From Noviherbaspirillum sp. (lineage in GTDB: Bacteria; Pseudomonadota; Gammaproteobacteria; Burkholderiales; Burkholderiaceae), in contig JAQGLQ010000496.1 of assembly GCA_028292785.1 (NCBI GenBank), positions 1 through 7,455 of the forward strand: a stretch of 7,455 bases of DNA, read 5' to 3'. The position numbers and the translations under genes were made by a program. The notes under the pieces are model-generated. The model saw only the letters and a list, made by a program, of their open reading frames with translations. It was not told the origin of the DNA and searched no databases. Shown one piece after another: positions 1 to 6,452 of the stretch (the stretch's first letter is position 1; each line of letters opens with the position of its first letter).

Positions 1-2
1 TG

Positions 3-572
3 CCGCTGGACCGCGGCAGGCTGCTCGAGCGTGGCGACCTGTCGCCGCTGGTGTTCACGGTGCCGACCGGGCTGACCAAGCCGGATGAGTCGATCGTCGA
101 GTTCGCGCACCGCGCGCTGCCGTCCGGTCGGCGCAGCAGCGATTTCCTGGCGCTGGCCGAGGCCATCGCGGGCAAGGTGTCCTACACTACCGGCGCCACC
201 GAGGTGACCAGTTCGGCCGCGGATGCGCTGCGCCTCGGGCGCGGCGTGTGCCAGGACCATGCGCATCTATTCCTTGCATGTTGTCATGTCGTCAACACGC
301 CCGCGCGCTACGTATCCGGCTATATCGATTCCGGCTCGACGCACAACGCGGAAAGCCATGCCTGGGTTGATGTCTGGGTGGAGGAGGACGGATTCGCCGG
401 TTGGGTCAGCATCGATGTCACCCATGCGGTGCTTCAGCACAGTGGGCTGTGCCGGCTGGCGGTCGGCCGCGACTACAGTTCGGCCGCTCCGGTGCGCGGC
501 ATACGCCGCGGCGGCGGCAAGGAATCCCTGACGGTGGACGTGAACGTCATATCGCATTCGGTGCCGCAATGA
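3..572 (+). CDS. Transglutaminase-like cysteine peptidase, 3' part (5' end outside window)
   Basis: The reading frame is open from the left edge, so the real start and the usual N-terminal bacterial transglutaminase domain lie outside; 189 residues are visible. The papain-like transglutaminase core is clear. The catalytic cysteine is in GVCQDHAH (codon 249-251), the histidine in ESHAWVDVW (357-359) and the aspartate in SIDVTHA (414-416), in the order and spacing of the Cys-His-Asp triad. YVSGYI precedes the histidine motif, and the tail PVRGIRRGGG is typical of this family. The GTG at 51 lies inside the conserved region and is not the start. Members of this family are thought to hydrolyse or transfer amide bonds; the substrate is unknown. 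The next gene downstream, Anbu, is a common partner of such genes. No signal peptide can be judged because the N-terminus is missing. The family call is secure; the biochemical role is not. Confidence 0.9.
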   Translation, partial: PLDRGRLLERGDLSPLVFTVPTGLTKPDESIVEFAHRALPSGRRSSDFLALAEAIAGKVSYTTGATEVTSSAADALRLGRGVCQDHAHLFLACCHVVNTPARYVSGYIDSGSTHNAESHAWVDVWVEEDGFAGWVSIDVTHAVLQHSGLCRLAVGRDYSSAAPVRGIRRGGGKESLTVDVNVISHSVPQ

Positions 573-617
573 CAACGCAATATGTGCCCGGTGTTGCGGA
601 TATGCCGCTGTTTTACG

Positions 618-646
618 TTCATGGAATAGATGCTTCACGGTAAAAT
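618..646 (+). promoter_or_regulatory. Candidate sigma-70 promoter for the Anbu gene
   Basis: TAAAAT at 641-646 matches the -10 consensus at five of six positions. TTCATG at 618-623, 17 bp upstream, matches the -35 at three of six. Transcription would start near 653, about 22 nt before the ATG at 675. The site lies in the 102 bp gap after the transglutaminase gene and overlaps the alternative ATG at 630, which argues against that start. Found by eye only; the -35 is weak. Confidence 0.4.
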
Positions 647-674
647 AAGCCGTCCTTCACTGTGTTCATCATCC

Positions 675-1556
675 ATGACTTATTGCGTTGGCATGCGGCT
701 CGATGCCGGGCTCGTGTTCCTTTCCGATTCCCGTACCAATGCGGGCATCGATCATGTGAGCATGTTCCGCAAGATGAGCGTGTACGAGAACCCCGGCGAC
801 CGGGTGATCGTCCTCATGTCATCCGGGAATCTGTCGGTTTCGCAATCGGCGCTTCAGCACATCTCCGAGCAGATCGCGTCGAGCGCCAAGAACATCTGGA
901 CCGCCGCCTCCATGTACGACGTCGCCAAGCTGGTGGGCGAGGCGGTACGCGCCGTTCACGAGCGCGACGCAAAAATGTTCGACCAATTCCGCATCGACTT
1001 CAATACCAGTCTCATCGTCGGCGGCCAGATCAAGGGCGAGAAGTGCCGGCTGTTCCATGTCTACTCGGCCGGCAATTTCATCGAGTCGCTGAACGATGCG
1101 ACCTACTTCCAGATCGGCGAGGCGAAATACGGCAAGCCCATCCTCGACCGGGTCATCACCCGCCATACCAGCCTCGACGAAGCGACCAAGTGCGCGCTGA
1201 TCTCGATGGATTCGACGCTGCGTTCGAATGCATCAGTGGGCATGCCGCTCGATCTGCTGGTCTATGAAGCAGACAAGCTGGCGGTGAACCGCTTCGTTAC
1301 CATCGATGAAAAGAACCAGTACTTCCAGATGATCCGTGACAGCTGGGCGCAGAAGGTCAGAAGCATTTTCGAGGAAATCGATGCGCCGATATGGAACGAA
1401 GGACCGGGCCCTGCCGGGTATGCGGTCCCCGGCGAGCATGCGCCGCACGGACCGCTGAGGGTAGAGCCGCCGGCGTCCTTAAGAAGGCTCGGCACGGATG
1501 ACGAGTCGCCGCGCCAGACCCTGGCAAGCCAGGCCGCTGCGCAAAGGCAGCAATAA
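675..1556 (+). CDS. Anbu-type proteasome homologue (ancestral beta-subunit-like peptidase)
   Basis: This 293-residue protein has the Ntn-hydrolase fold signature of Anbu, a bacterial relative of proteasome beta subunits and HslV. It begins MTYCVG, so removing Met exposes a catalytic threonine without a propeptide. The other proteasome-type residues follow: Asp17 in LSDSRTNAG and Lys32 in MFRKM (mature numbering). The start at 675 is chosen because the threonine must be residue 2; an in-frame ATG at 630 would bury it behind 15 residues. No good Shine-Dalgarno is visible before 675. The core resembling the family ends near residue 245. About 45 more residues are rich in Pro, Gly, Ala and Gln and look disordered. 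Anbu assembles into open helical rings in structures from other bacteria; its substrate is unknown. The upstream transglutaminase-like gene is a usual partner. The C-terminal tail is the odd feature. Confidence 0.92.
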   Translation: MTYCVGMRLDAGLVFLSDSRTNAGIDHVSMFRKMSVYENPGDRVIVLMSSGNLSVSQSALQHISEQIASSAKNIWTAASMYDVAKLVGEAVRAVHERDAKMFDQFRIDFNTSLIVGGQIKGEKCRLFHVYSAGNFIESLNDATYFQIGEAKYGKPILDRVITRHTSLDEATKCALISMDSTLRSNASVGMPLDLLVYEADKLAVNRFVTIDEKNQYFQMIRDSWAQKVRSIFEEIDAPIWNEGPGPAGYAVPGEHAPHGPLRVEPPASLRRLGTDDESPRQTLASQAAAQRQQ

Positions 1557-1572
1557 CGGAAGTCCGTTTTTT
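1555..1572 (+). terminator. Candidate rho-independent terminator after the Anbu gene
   Basis: AACGG (1555-1559) and CCGTT (1564-1568) pair around the loop AAGT, and a run of six T (1567-1572) follows, its first two bases inside the stem. The hairpin overlaps the Anbu stop codon and sits in the 38 bp gap between convergent genes, where a terminator is expected. The stem is only 5 bp, so it is weak. The T-run favours the plus strand. Confidence 0.45.
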
Positions 1573-1594
1573 CGGCAGGCCGGCGCGGCACGCG

Positions 1595-2704
1595 TCAGAC
1601 CGCCACCTCGCTCTTGCCTTCCGCCGCGTTCTCCGCCTCAACCGGCATCTGCTGATGGTCCACGATCACCTGATGGATGAAATGCAGTTTCTCGATGACC
1701 GGGGTCGAGAGCATGAACGGATAGGGGTCCGGCATGCCGACGCTGCGGTTCAGGCTGTTGAGCACATAAGTCAGCGCGAACCAGTCGCCCATCATGGCGT
1801 CGAATGAAGCCATCCTCAACGGGCGCGCTTCGATCACCAGTTCGGGTTCCTTCGGCTTCTTCGGCTTGACCGTCAGGCCGCAGGCAAAAGCGGTGTCCAG
1901 CGTATCGATCATGTGCAGATAATGCGCCCAGGTTTCCGCCCAGTCTTCCCACGGGTGAGAGCTCGCATAGCTGCTGATGAAGCGCTCGCTCCAGTCTTCC
2001 GGCGGCCCGTTTTTGTAATGCTCCTGAAGGCTTTCGCCATAGTCCTGGCGTTCGTCGCCGAACATCGCACGGAACGGCTCGATCCACGCGGTATCGGCAA
2101 TCAGCCGGTCGAAATAATAATGACCGCTCTCGTGCCGGAAATGGCCGAGCAAGGTGCGGTAAGGCTCATGCATCTGCTCACGGGTCTTTTCGCGATGGGA
2201 AGGATCGGCCTCGGCGATATTCAGCGTGATCAGGCCGTTCGAGTGGCCGGTCATCACCTTCTTGTCCGGCATATCCTCGAGGAACTCGAAGGCGAGGCCG
2301 GCGTCCGGCTCGCGATATTTCGGCTTCGGCTGAAGATGCAGTTCCCACAGCGAATAGAGCAGGCGCCGCTTCGCGGCTTCCAGGCGCTTCCAGTAGAGGC
2401 GGTTCTTCTCCGACGACAGCGCAGGAATGATGCGCGTGAGCTGGCAGGAAGCGCACAATTCGCTCGGTTCATCGGCGGCGATCATCCAGTTGCAGACATC
2501 CTCCTTCGAATAATTGACGCATTGCTTGTACAACATGCCTTCATTTATCGGGTTGAGGCTGCGCCAGCGGCCGTCGCCGGCTGGTTCGAAGGTGCTGATC
2601 TGGCCATGCTCCGGCTGGTAGCCGAGCATGCCGCCGCATTGTTCGCAGCGGACGTTCTCGAAGAACACTTGATTGCCGCATTTATCGCAGTGGAAGGTTT
2701 TCAT
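1595..2704 (-). CDS. Zinc-ribbon protein with putative zinc metallopeptidase domain (Peptidase_Mx type)
   Basis: This 369-residue protein has an N-terminal zinc ribbon with two CxxC pairs at residues 6-9 (CDKC) and 20-23 (CEQC). Further cysteines follow at 62 and 71, and a third CxxC (CASC) at 84-87. The C-terminal half is a gluzincin-like peptidase domain. The metal motif is HESGH at 191-195, where two His bind zinc and Glu is the general base. HPWEDWAETWAHYLHM at 250-265 probably supplies the third, acidic ligand. No signal peptide or membrane segment is seen, so the protein is probably cytoplasmic. The start at 2704 keeps the first CxxC pair, although its Shine-Dalgarno is poor. This matches the family annotated as putative zinc-binding metallopeptidase, whose substrates I do not know. 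The gene converges on Anbu and lies 155 bp downstream of the glycosidase gene on the same strand. Fold and metal site are well supported; function is inferred. Confidence 0.88.
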   Translation of the reverse strand: MKTFHCDKCGNQVFFENVRCEQCGGMLGYQPEHGQISTFEPAGDGRWRSLNPINEGMLYKQCVNYSKEDVCNWMIAADEPSELCASCQLTRIIPALSSEKNRLYWKRLEAAKRRLLYSLWELHLQPKPKYREPDAGLAFEFLEDMPDKKVMTGHSNGLITLNIAEADPSHREKTREQMHEPYRTLLGHFRHESGHYYFDRLIADTAWIEPFRAMFGDERQDYGESLQEHYKNGPPEDWSERFISSYASSHPWEDWAETWAHYLHMIDTLDTAFACGLTVKPKKPKEPELVIEARPLRMASFDAMMGDWFALTYVLNSLNRSVGMPDPYPFMLSTPVIEKLHFIHQVIVDHQQMPVEAENAAEGKSEVAV

Positions 2705-2710
2705 GGGACC

Positions 2711-2747
2711 GTTGAGTGGACGCGATGTGGTTCATCATCAACTCAAC
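2711..2747. repeat. 7-bp inverted repeat in the metallopeptidase leader
   Basis: GTTGAGT (2711-2717) and ACTCAAC (2741-2747) are perfect inverted copies separated by 23 bp, just upstream of the metallopeptidase start codon (2704). The repeat could be an operator or a leader hairpin. The remainder of the 155 bp gap (2705-2859) shows no clear promoter and no T-tailed terminator; a GCGC-TTTAT-GCGC element at 2833-2845 lacks a U-tract. Confidence 0.35.
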
Positions 2748-2859
2748 TAGATACCCGCGCCTGCGAATTGTTCCCCGGCACGCCGTATGCATGCAGCAGG
2801 TTTGATTGCGCGCATGGCCGGCGAATGTTGTCGCGCATAAAGCGCCCGAAGCCGCGGCC

Positions 2860-5028
2860 TTATGCCACCACTACCACTTCCGCATTTCCTTCCCGCCGCA
2901 TGATATTGATGCCGACATTGTTGGGATAGCGCTGCAGCGACAGGTCCATCGAAACCTGCCCGATGGACAGGTTGCGGATCTCCACGTTCTCGAGGAAGGG
3001 CGGCAGCTGCGGATGCCGGAAGCGGATTTCCGGGCGCGACGGATCGAAACATATTCCGAGGCAGGCTTGCATCAGGTAGAACACGCTGGCCGCCGCCCAC
3101 GCCTGAGGCGAGCATGCGACCGGATACAGGGTGGGGCCTTCATCGGGCCTTTTCTCGAAGCCGCAAAACAGTTCCGGCATGCGGCGCTGGTCAAAATACA
3201 GGCTCGCTTCGCGCAGGCCGCTGAATACCGCCATCGCCGGCCCCGTGAATCCATAGCGGGCCATGCCGTCGGCGATCAGCGCGTTGTCGTGCGGCCATAC
3301 CGAGCCGTTGTGATAGGCCATCGGGTTGTAGCGGGCCTCTCCCGCCGCGATCGTCCGTATGCCCCAGCCGCAGGAGAAGTCCTCGCTCAGCAGGTCCTCG
3401 GTGACGCGCCCGGCCTTTTCATGGGTGGCGATGCCGCTCCACAAGGCATGGCCGGCGTTCGAGGAACGCACCTTGCACTGGCTTTTCGCGCCGTCAAGCG
3501 CCAGCGCATAGGTGCCGATTTCCTCGCACCAGAATGCTTCGTCGAAGCGCCGCTTGAGATGCTGCGCGTCGGTTTCGAGCTGCTCGGCGAACTGCGGCTC
3601 GCCGAGCAGGCGCGCCAGCCGGGCGGCCTGCCGCTTGGCTTCATAGACGTAGCCCTGTACCTCGCACAGCGCGATCGGCGCATCGGCCAGCCGGCCGTCG
3701 CGATGAAACACCGAATCGTGCGAATCTTTCCAGCCCTGTTGCGCCAGGCCCGACTCGGTATAACGCGCATATTCCACGAATCCATCCTTGTCGCGATCGC
3801 CGTATTCATCGATCCACTTGAGCGCGCCGCGGATGTTGGACCAGATGCCGCGGATGAAGGCAAGGTCGCCGGTACGATCGTAATAAGCGCCCGCGAGGCC
3901 GACAAACAGCGGAGTGGCATCCACCGTGCCGTAATAGTGGCGGAACGGAATCTCGTTCAGCAGTGCCAGTTCGCCGCGCCGTGCCTCGTGCAGGATCTTG
4001 CCGGGCTCCGCATCGCGCTCCGGATCGTGGGAAGTGGCCTGGTTGTCCGCCAGGAAGGTCAGCACGCCTCGCGCGAGGCTGGGGTCGATCCACAGGTATT
4101 CGCGCGCGGTCAGAATGCCGTCGCGGCCGAAGGTGGTTGAGTACCAGGGCACGCCGGCATACGGATAGGGCCCGTCGCGCAGGTGGGTGGTGAGCATCAC
4201 CAGGTCGGCGGTGGAGCGGTCGATCCAGCTGTTGAACAGCGGATTGGAGGTGATGATCTTGCAGCGGTTCTCCAGTTGCTGGCCTATCGATTTGTTGACC
4301 GACGTAAAGGCGGAGAAATAATCGGTTGTGGCAGGTTTCGCGGTCTGTTCGAGTTCGCAGCTGACGGTTACGTAAAGATGCACATCGCCCTTGGGTTCCA
4401 TGGAGATACGGAACTCGGCGCGGTTGGCGGCAAGCTTCGACGGCGCGGCGTCAAAACCGATGCGCGTCCTGCGCACCACCTGGTCGAGCCCGTGGTAACC
4501 GAGCACGATTTCCTTGTCGCCGATCTGCGGCGGCAGGCTGGTCCCTCGACGGGCGCGTCGAAAGCCGCGCACCTCAAAGATATCCTTGTAGTCCGCGTCG
4601 AACTCGAGCGTGAGCGTTGCTTCCACCGGTTCGAGGCCGAAGTTGACGATGCGGATATGCTCGTAGCATGCGTCGTTCCAGATCAGCTTTGCGCGAAAGA
4701 TATGCAGCAGGCCCTTGAGAATCGGATTTTTGCCATCGGGATGGATGTCGGGGTTCATCAACTCAATGATGAACAGGCCGTTGTCATCCTTGACCGTCGA
4801 ATTGAGGAACATCGGCCGCACGCCCTCGAGCAGCAGTTCCTGCTGCGACAGGAAAGATGTGTCGCCGTGATAAATGCCTTCTTCGCCGAGGCCGATCGAC
4901 TGGATGTCGCCGAAGCGGTCGAACAGCGCGAAGGTATCGTTGTGCTTGAGGACGCGCCGGCTTTCGTCGGCCGGCGACTCGGTTGCGAGGATGTACCATT
5001 TTTCCCCGAGCTGGACTTTCTCAACCAT
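2860..5028 (-). CDS. Amylo-alpha-1,6-glucosidase / glycogen-debranching-type glycosidase
   Basis: This 722-residue protein resembles bacterial proteins with an N-terminal GDE_N_bis-type beta domain (about 20-220) and a C-terminal (alpha/alpha)6 debranching-enzyme glucosidase domain (about 260-660). Recognisable stretches are WYSTTFGRDGILTARE (295-310), QGWKDSHDS (431-439), LCEVQGYVYEAK (454-465) and YHNGSVWPHDNA (572-583). Their conserved Asp and Glu residues are the candidate catalytic acids. Such enzymes cleave alpha-1,6-glucosyl branches in glycogen-like glucans, but many bacterial members are untested and may act on other glucosides. There is no signal peptide, so a cytoplasmic site is likely. 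The start at 5028 is preferred because MVEKVQLGEKWYIL begins the conserved domain and GGAG lies 6 bp upstream. An extended start at 5265 would overlap the upstream gene by 170 bp. The glycosyltransferase gene ends 67 bp upstream on the same strand, suggesting an operon. The family is secure; the exact substrate is open. Confidence 0.9.
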   Translation of the reverse strand: MVEKVQLGEKWYILATESPADESRRVLKHNDTFALFDRFGDIQSIGLGEEGIYHGDTSFLSQQELLLEGVRPMFLNSTVKDDNGLFIIELMNPDIHPDGKNPILKGLLHIFRAKLIWNDACYEHIRIVNFGLEPVEATLTLEFDADYKDIFEVRGFRRARRGTSLPPQIGDKEIVLGYHGLDQVVRRTRIGFDAAPSKLAANRAEFRISMEPKGDVHLYVTVSCELEQTAKPATTDYFSAFTSVNKSIGQQLENRCKIITSNPLFNSWIDRSTADLVMLTTHLRDGPYPYAGVPWYSTTFGRDGILTAREYLWIDPSLARGVLTFLADNQATSHDPERDAEPGKILHEARRGELALLNEIPFRHYYGTVDATPLFVGLAGAYYDRTGDLAFIRGIWSNIRGALKWIDEYGDRDKDGFVEYARYTESGLAQQGWKDSHDSVFHRDGRLADAPIALCEVQGYVYEAKRQAARLARLLGEPQFAEQLETDAQHLKRRFDEAFWCEEIGTYALALDGAKSQCKVRSSNAGHALWSGIATHEKAGRVTEDLLSEDFSCGWGIRTIAAGEARYNPMAYHNGSVWPHDNALIADGMARYGFTGPAMAVFSGLREASLYFDQRRMPELFCGFEKRPDEGPTLYPVACSPQAWAAASVFYLMQACLGICFDPSRPEIRFRHPQLPPFLENVEIRNLSIGQVSMDLSLQRYPNNVGINIMRREGNAEVVVVA

Positions 5029-5032
5029 GGGA

Positions 5033-5038
5033 TTCTCC
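5033..5038 (-). promoter_or_regulatory. Ribosome binding site of the glycosidase gene
   Basis: On the minus strand the sequence reads GGAGAATCCCATG. GGAG lies 6 nt before the ATG at 5028, which decides this start over the longer in-frame alternative at 5265. Confidence 0.75.
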
Positions 5039-5077
5039 GATGAAGGGGTGCGGATGACGAGTGAAGCGGACTCCGTT

Positions 5078-5095
5078 GCCGGTCGGCTAGCCGGC
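5078..5095. repeat. Small hairpin at the end of the glycosyltransferase gene
   Basis: GCCGG (5078-5082) pairs with CCGGC (5091-5095), and the loop contains most of the palindrome GGCTAGCC (5085-5092). It sits immediately after the stop codon of the glycosyltransferase gene, in the 67 bp gap before the glycosidase gene. It has no T-run, so it is not a typical terminator; it could stabilise or process the shared transcript. Confidence 0.3.
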
Positions 5096-6151
5096 CTATT
5101 CGCGCATGCCGGAAGGAATGCCGATTGCAGCGCGGTACACCGCTTCCTGATAGACGCGAAGATAGCTTTCCGCCATGCGCGCCGAAGTAAAGCGCCGCTC
5201 GAAAGCATCGCGACAGCCTTTCCTGTCGATCGAATCGATATGCCGCGCGGCGCGCACCGCTTCATCCTGGCTGGTCACGATGTATCCCGTGATGCCGTCT
5301 TCCATGATCTCCGGAATGGAGCCGTGCCGATAGGCAATCACGGGTGTGCCGCATGCGAAGGCTTCGATCATGACCAATCCGAATGGTTCGGGCCAGTCGA
5401 TCGGAAACAGTAGGGCGCTCGCATGTTCGAGCAGTTCGCGTTTTTCCTGCTCGTTGACTTCGCCGACGAATTTGATGTTTCCGCTGCCAAGCAGCGGTTT
5501 GATACAGTCGCGGAAATACGCCTTGTCCGTCGTATCGATCTTGGCGCCGATATAGAGCGGCCTGCCGCATCGCTTTGCGATATCCACCGCACGGTCCACG
5601 CGTTTTTCGGGCGATATCCGTCCGATGAATACGAAGTAGGTATCCGGATCGGAATGGAAGGAGTACCGGTCGGGCGGCAAGCCGTGATAGACGGTTGCAA
5701 GCCAGTTGGCGGACGGCATCGGTGCGCGCTGGCTGTGGGATATCGACACCAGCGGCAGAGCGTCGAAGTGACTGAACAGCGGCAATACGCCCGGCAGATC
5801 CAGTCTGCCATGCAAGGTGGTGACCTGCGGCGTTGCAAGCGTCATCGCCAGCGGCAGATGAACATATTCGGTATGGAAATGAATCACGTCGACGGCCGGC
5901 GCAAGCTGACGCACCAGATCCAGTTCGATCATGTGGTAAGCCAGCCAAGCACTCGATGCATCCTGCCGGATACTGTCCGTTCCTGCAGGCACCATGTGCG
6001 CCGACGTGATCGAATCGCCGCTGGCGAACAGTGTGACTTCATGGCCTTGCCGGACAAGTTCTTCGGTGAGGTAGGAAATCACCCGTTCGGTACCGCCGTA
6101 TGTCTTTGGCGGCACTCTTTCGAACAAGGGGGAGACTTGCGCAATCTTCAT
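5096..6151 (-). CDS. Family 4 glycosyltransferase (GT-B fold)
   Basis: This 351-residue protein has a GT-B layout. The N-terminal Rossmann half opens with MKIAQVSPLFERVPPKTYGG and TERVISYLTEELVRQGHEVT, including the glycine-rich donor/acceptor loop. The C-terminal half carries FIGRISPEKRVD (175-186) and PEPFGLVMIEAFACGTP (254-270), where Glu255 and Glu263 form the E-x7-E motif of family 4 retaining transferases. HGSIPEIMEDGITGYIV follows, typical of nucleotide-sugar binding. It should transfer a sugar from a nucleotide donor in the cytoplasm or at the inner membrane face; donor and acceptor cannot be read from the sequence. The start at 6151 matches the family N-terminus. An in-frame ATG at 6286 would add 45 residues and has a slightly better ribosome site (GGAAG, 5 nt spacing), so the start is not certain. 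It is probably cotranscribed with the glycosidase 67 bp downstream. Confidence 0.92.
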   Translation of the reverse strand: MKIAQVSPLFERVPPKTYGGTERVISYLTEELVRQGHEVTLFASGDSITSAHMVPAGTDSIRQDASSAWLAYHMIELDLVRQLAPAVDVIHFHTEYVHLPLAMTLATPQVTTLHGRLDLPGVLPLFSHFDALPLVSISHSQRAPMPSANWLATVYHGLPPDRYSFHSDPDTYFVFIGRISPEKRVDRAVDIAKRCGRPLYIGAKIDTTDKAYFRDCIKPLLGSGNIKFVGEVNEQEKRELLEHASALLFPIDWPEPFGLVMIEAFACGTPVIAYRHGSIPEIMEDGITGYIVTSQDEAVRAARHIDSIDRKGCRDAFERRFTSARMAESYLRVYQEAVYRAAIGIPSGMRE

Positions 6152-6210
6152 GCTTTCGCGGCGGTGCCTGGCGCAGTGTTCTTGCGGCGAATCGTGCGAG
6201 CGCAACTGTT

Positions 6211-6220
6211 TTTCCGGAAA
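6211..6220. repeat. 10-bp perfect palindrome TTTCCGGAAA
   Basis: TTTCCGGAAA is a perfect palindrome about 60 bp upstream of the glycosyltransferase start, in the divergent gap. The symmetry suits a dimeric regulator site, but no regulator is known and a single copy can arise by chance. Confidence 0.3.
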
Positions 6221-6300
6221 CGAAAACCGGGGGGCGGCTCGCAGTAAAAAACTCAGTTTATCTGTCAGCTCCAGGTTGACAAGCATTTCTGCTTCCAGAA

Positions 6301-6336
6301 CTGATCACCTGCAAGTGATTGCGGCATTGCGATCAG
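6301..6336. repeat. Nested inverted repeats in the divergent gap
   Basis: ATCAC (6304-6308) and GTGAT (6315-6319) are inverted around CTGCAA. CTGATC (6301-6306) and GATCAG (6331-6336) are inverted with a 24 bp spacer and share bases with the first pair, so the two are alternative foldings or overlapping sites. This is a possible operator for either divergent gene. Confidence 0.3.
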
Positions 6337-6443
6337 CCGCACCAGGCACTTCCTGTTTTCAAGGCAACCGGACTTCGGGCCGGCGATCACACAAGGAACA
6401 TTCCGGTGGTTTGCGCATCGTAGTTTTCTACCAATGCATTAAC

Positions 6444-6447
6444 GAGG
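6444..6447 (+). promoter_or_regulatory. Ribosome binding site of the host-attachment gene
   Basis: GAGG lies 5 nt before the ATG at 6453. It fixes this start over the upstream in-frame ATG at 6150, which would overlap the 5' end of the divergent glycosyltransferase gene. Confidence 0.75.
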
Positions 6448-6452
6448 ACAAC

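Larger units (their letters stand above)
6152..6452. other. Divergent intergenic region, 301 bp
   Basis: This gap separates the minus-strand glycosyltransferase from the plus-strand host-attachment gene and should hold promoters for both. I see no convincing -35/-10 pair on either strand. A perfect TTGACA at 6276-6281 lacks a -10, and minus-strand GATAAA (6257-6262) lies only 14 bp from a TTGTCA. Small inverted repeats are listed separately. GTAG-TTTT-CTAC at 6420-6431 forms a 4-bp hairpin 12 bp before the host-attachment Shine-Dalgarno. An in-frame minus-strand extension of the glycosyltransferase reaches an ATG at 6286. No independent small gene is supported. Confidence 0.6.

Noticed and set aside
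630..674. Upstream ATG for Anbu
   Set aside because: It would place 15 residues before the catalytic threonine, whereas Anbu proteins begin Met-Thr; the ATG also overlaps the likely promoter.
1913..2929. Plus-strand open frame of 338 codons
   Set aside because: It lies opposite the metallopeptidase and glycosidase genes, both with recognisable motifs; it looks like a GC-driven antisense shadow without family features.
2806..4140. Plus-strand open frame of 444 codons
   Set aside because: It lies opposite the glycosidase gene, is rich in Arg, Ala and Gly as expected for an antisense frame in GC-rich DNA, and has no recognisable domain.
4183..5043. Plus-strand open frame of 286 codons
   Set aside because: It lies wholly opposite the conserved N-terminal part of the glycosidase and has no recognisable motif.
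5029..5265. 79-residue N-terminal extension of the glycosidase
   Set aside because: It would overlap the glycosyltransferase coding region by 170 bp, is Arg/Ala-rich shadow sequence, and the start at 5028 has a good ribosome site and the family N-terminus.
6168..6185. Possible sigma-54 site (TGGC...TTGC)
   Set aside because: The GG-to-GC spacing is 12 instead of the required 10 bases.
5423..6247. Plus-strand open frame of 274 codons
   Set aside because: Antisense to the glycosyltransferase, whose motifs are intact; no family resemblance.
6276..6305. Perfect TTGACA as a plus-strand promoter
   Set aside because: No acceptable -10 hexamer occurs 16 to 19 bp downstream.
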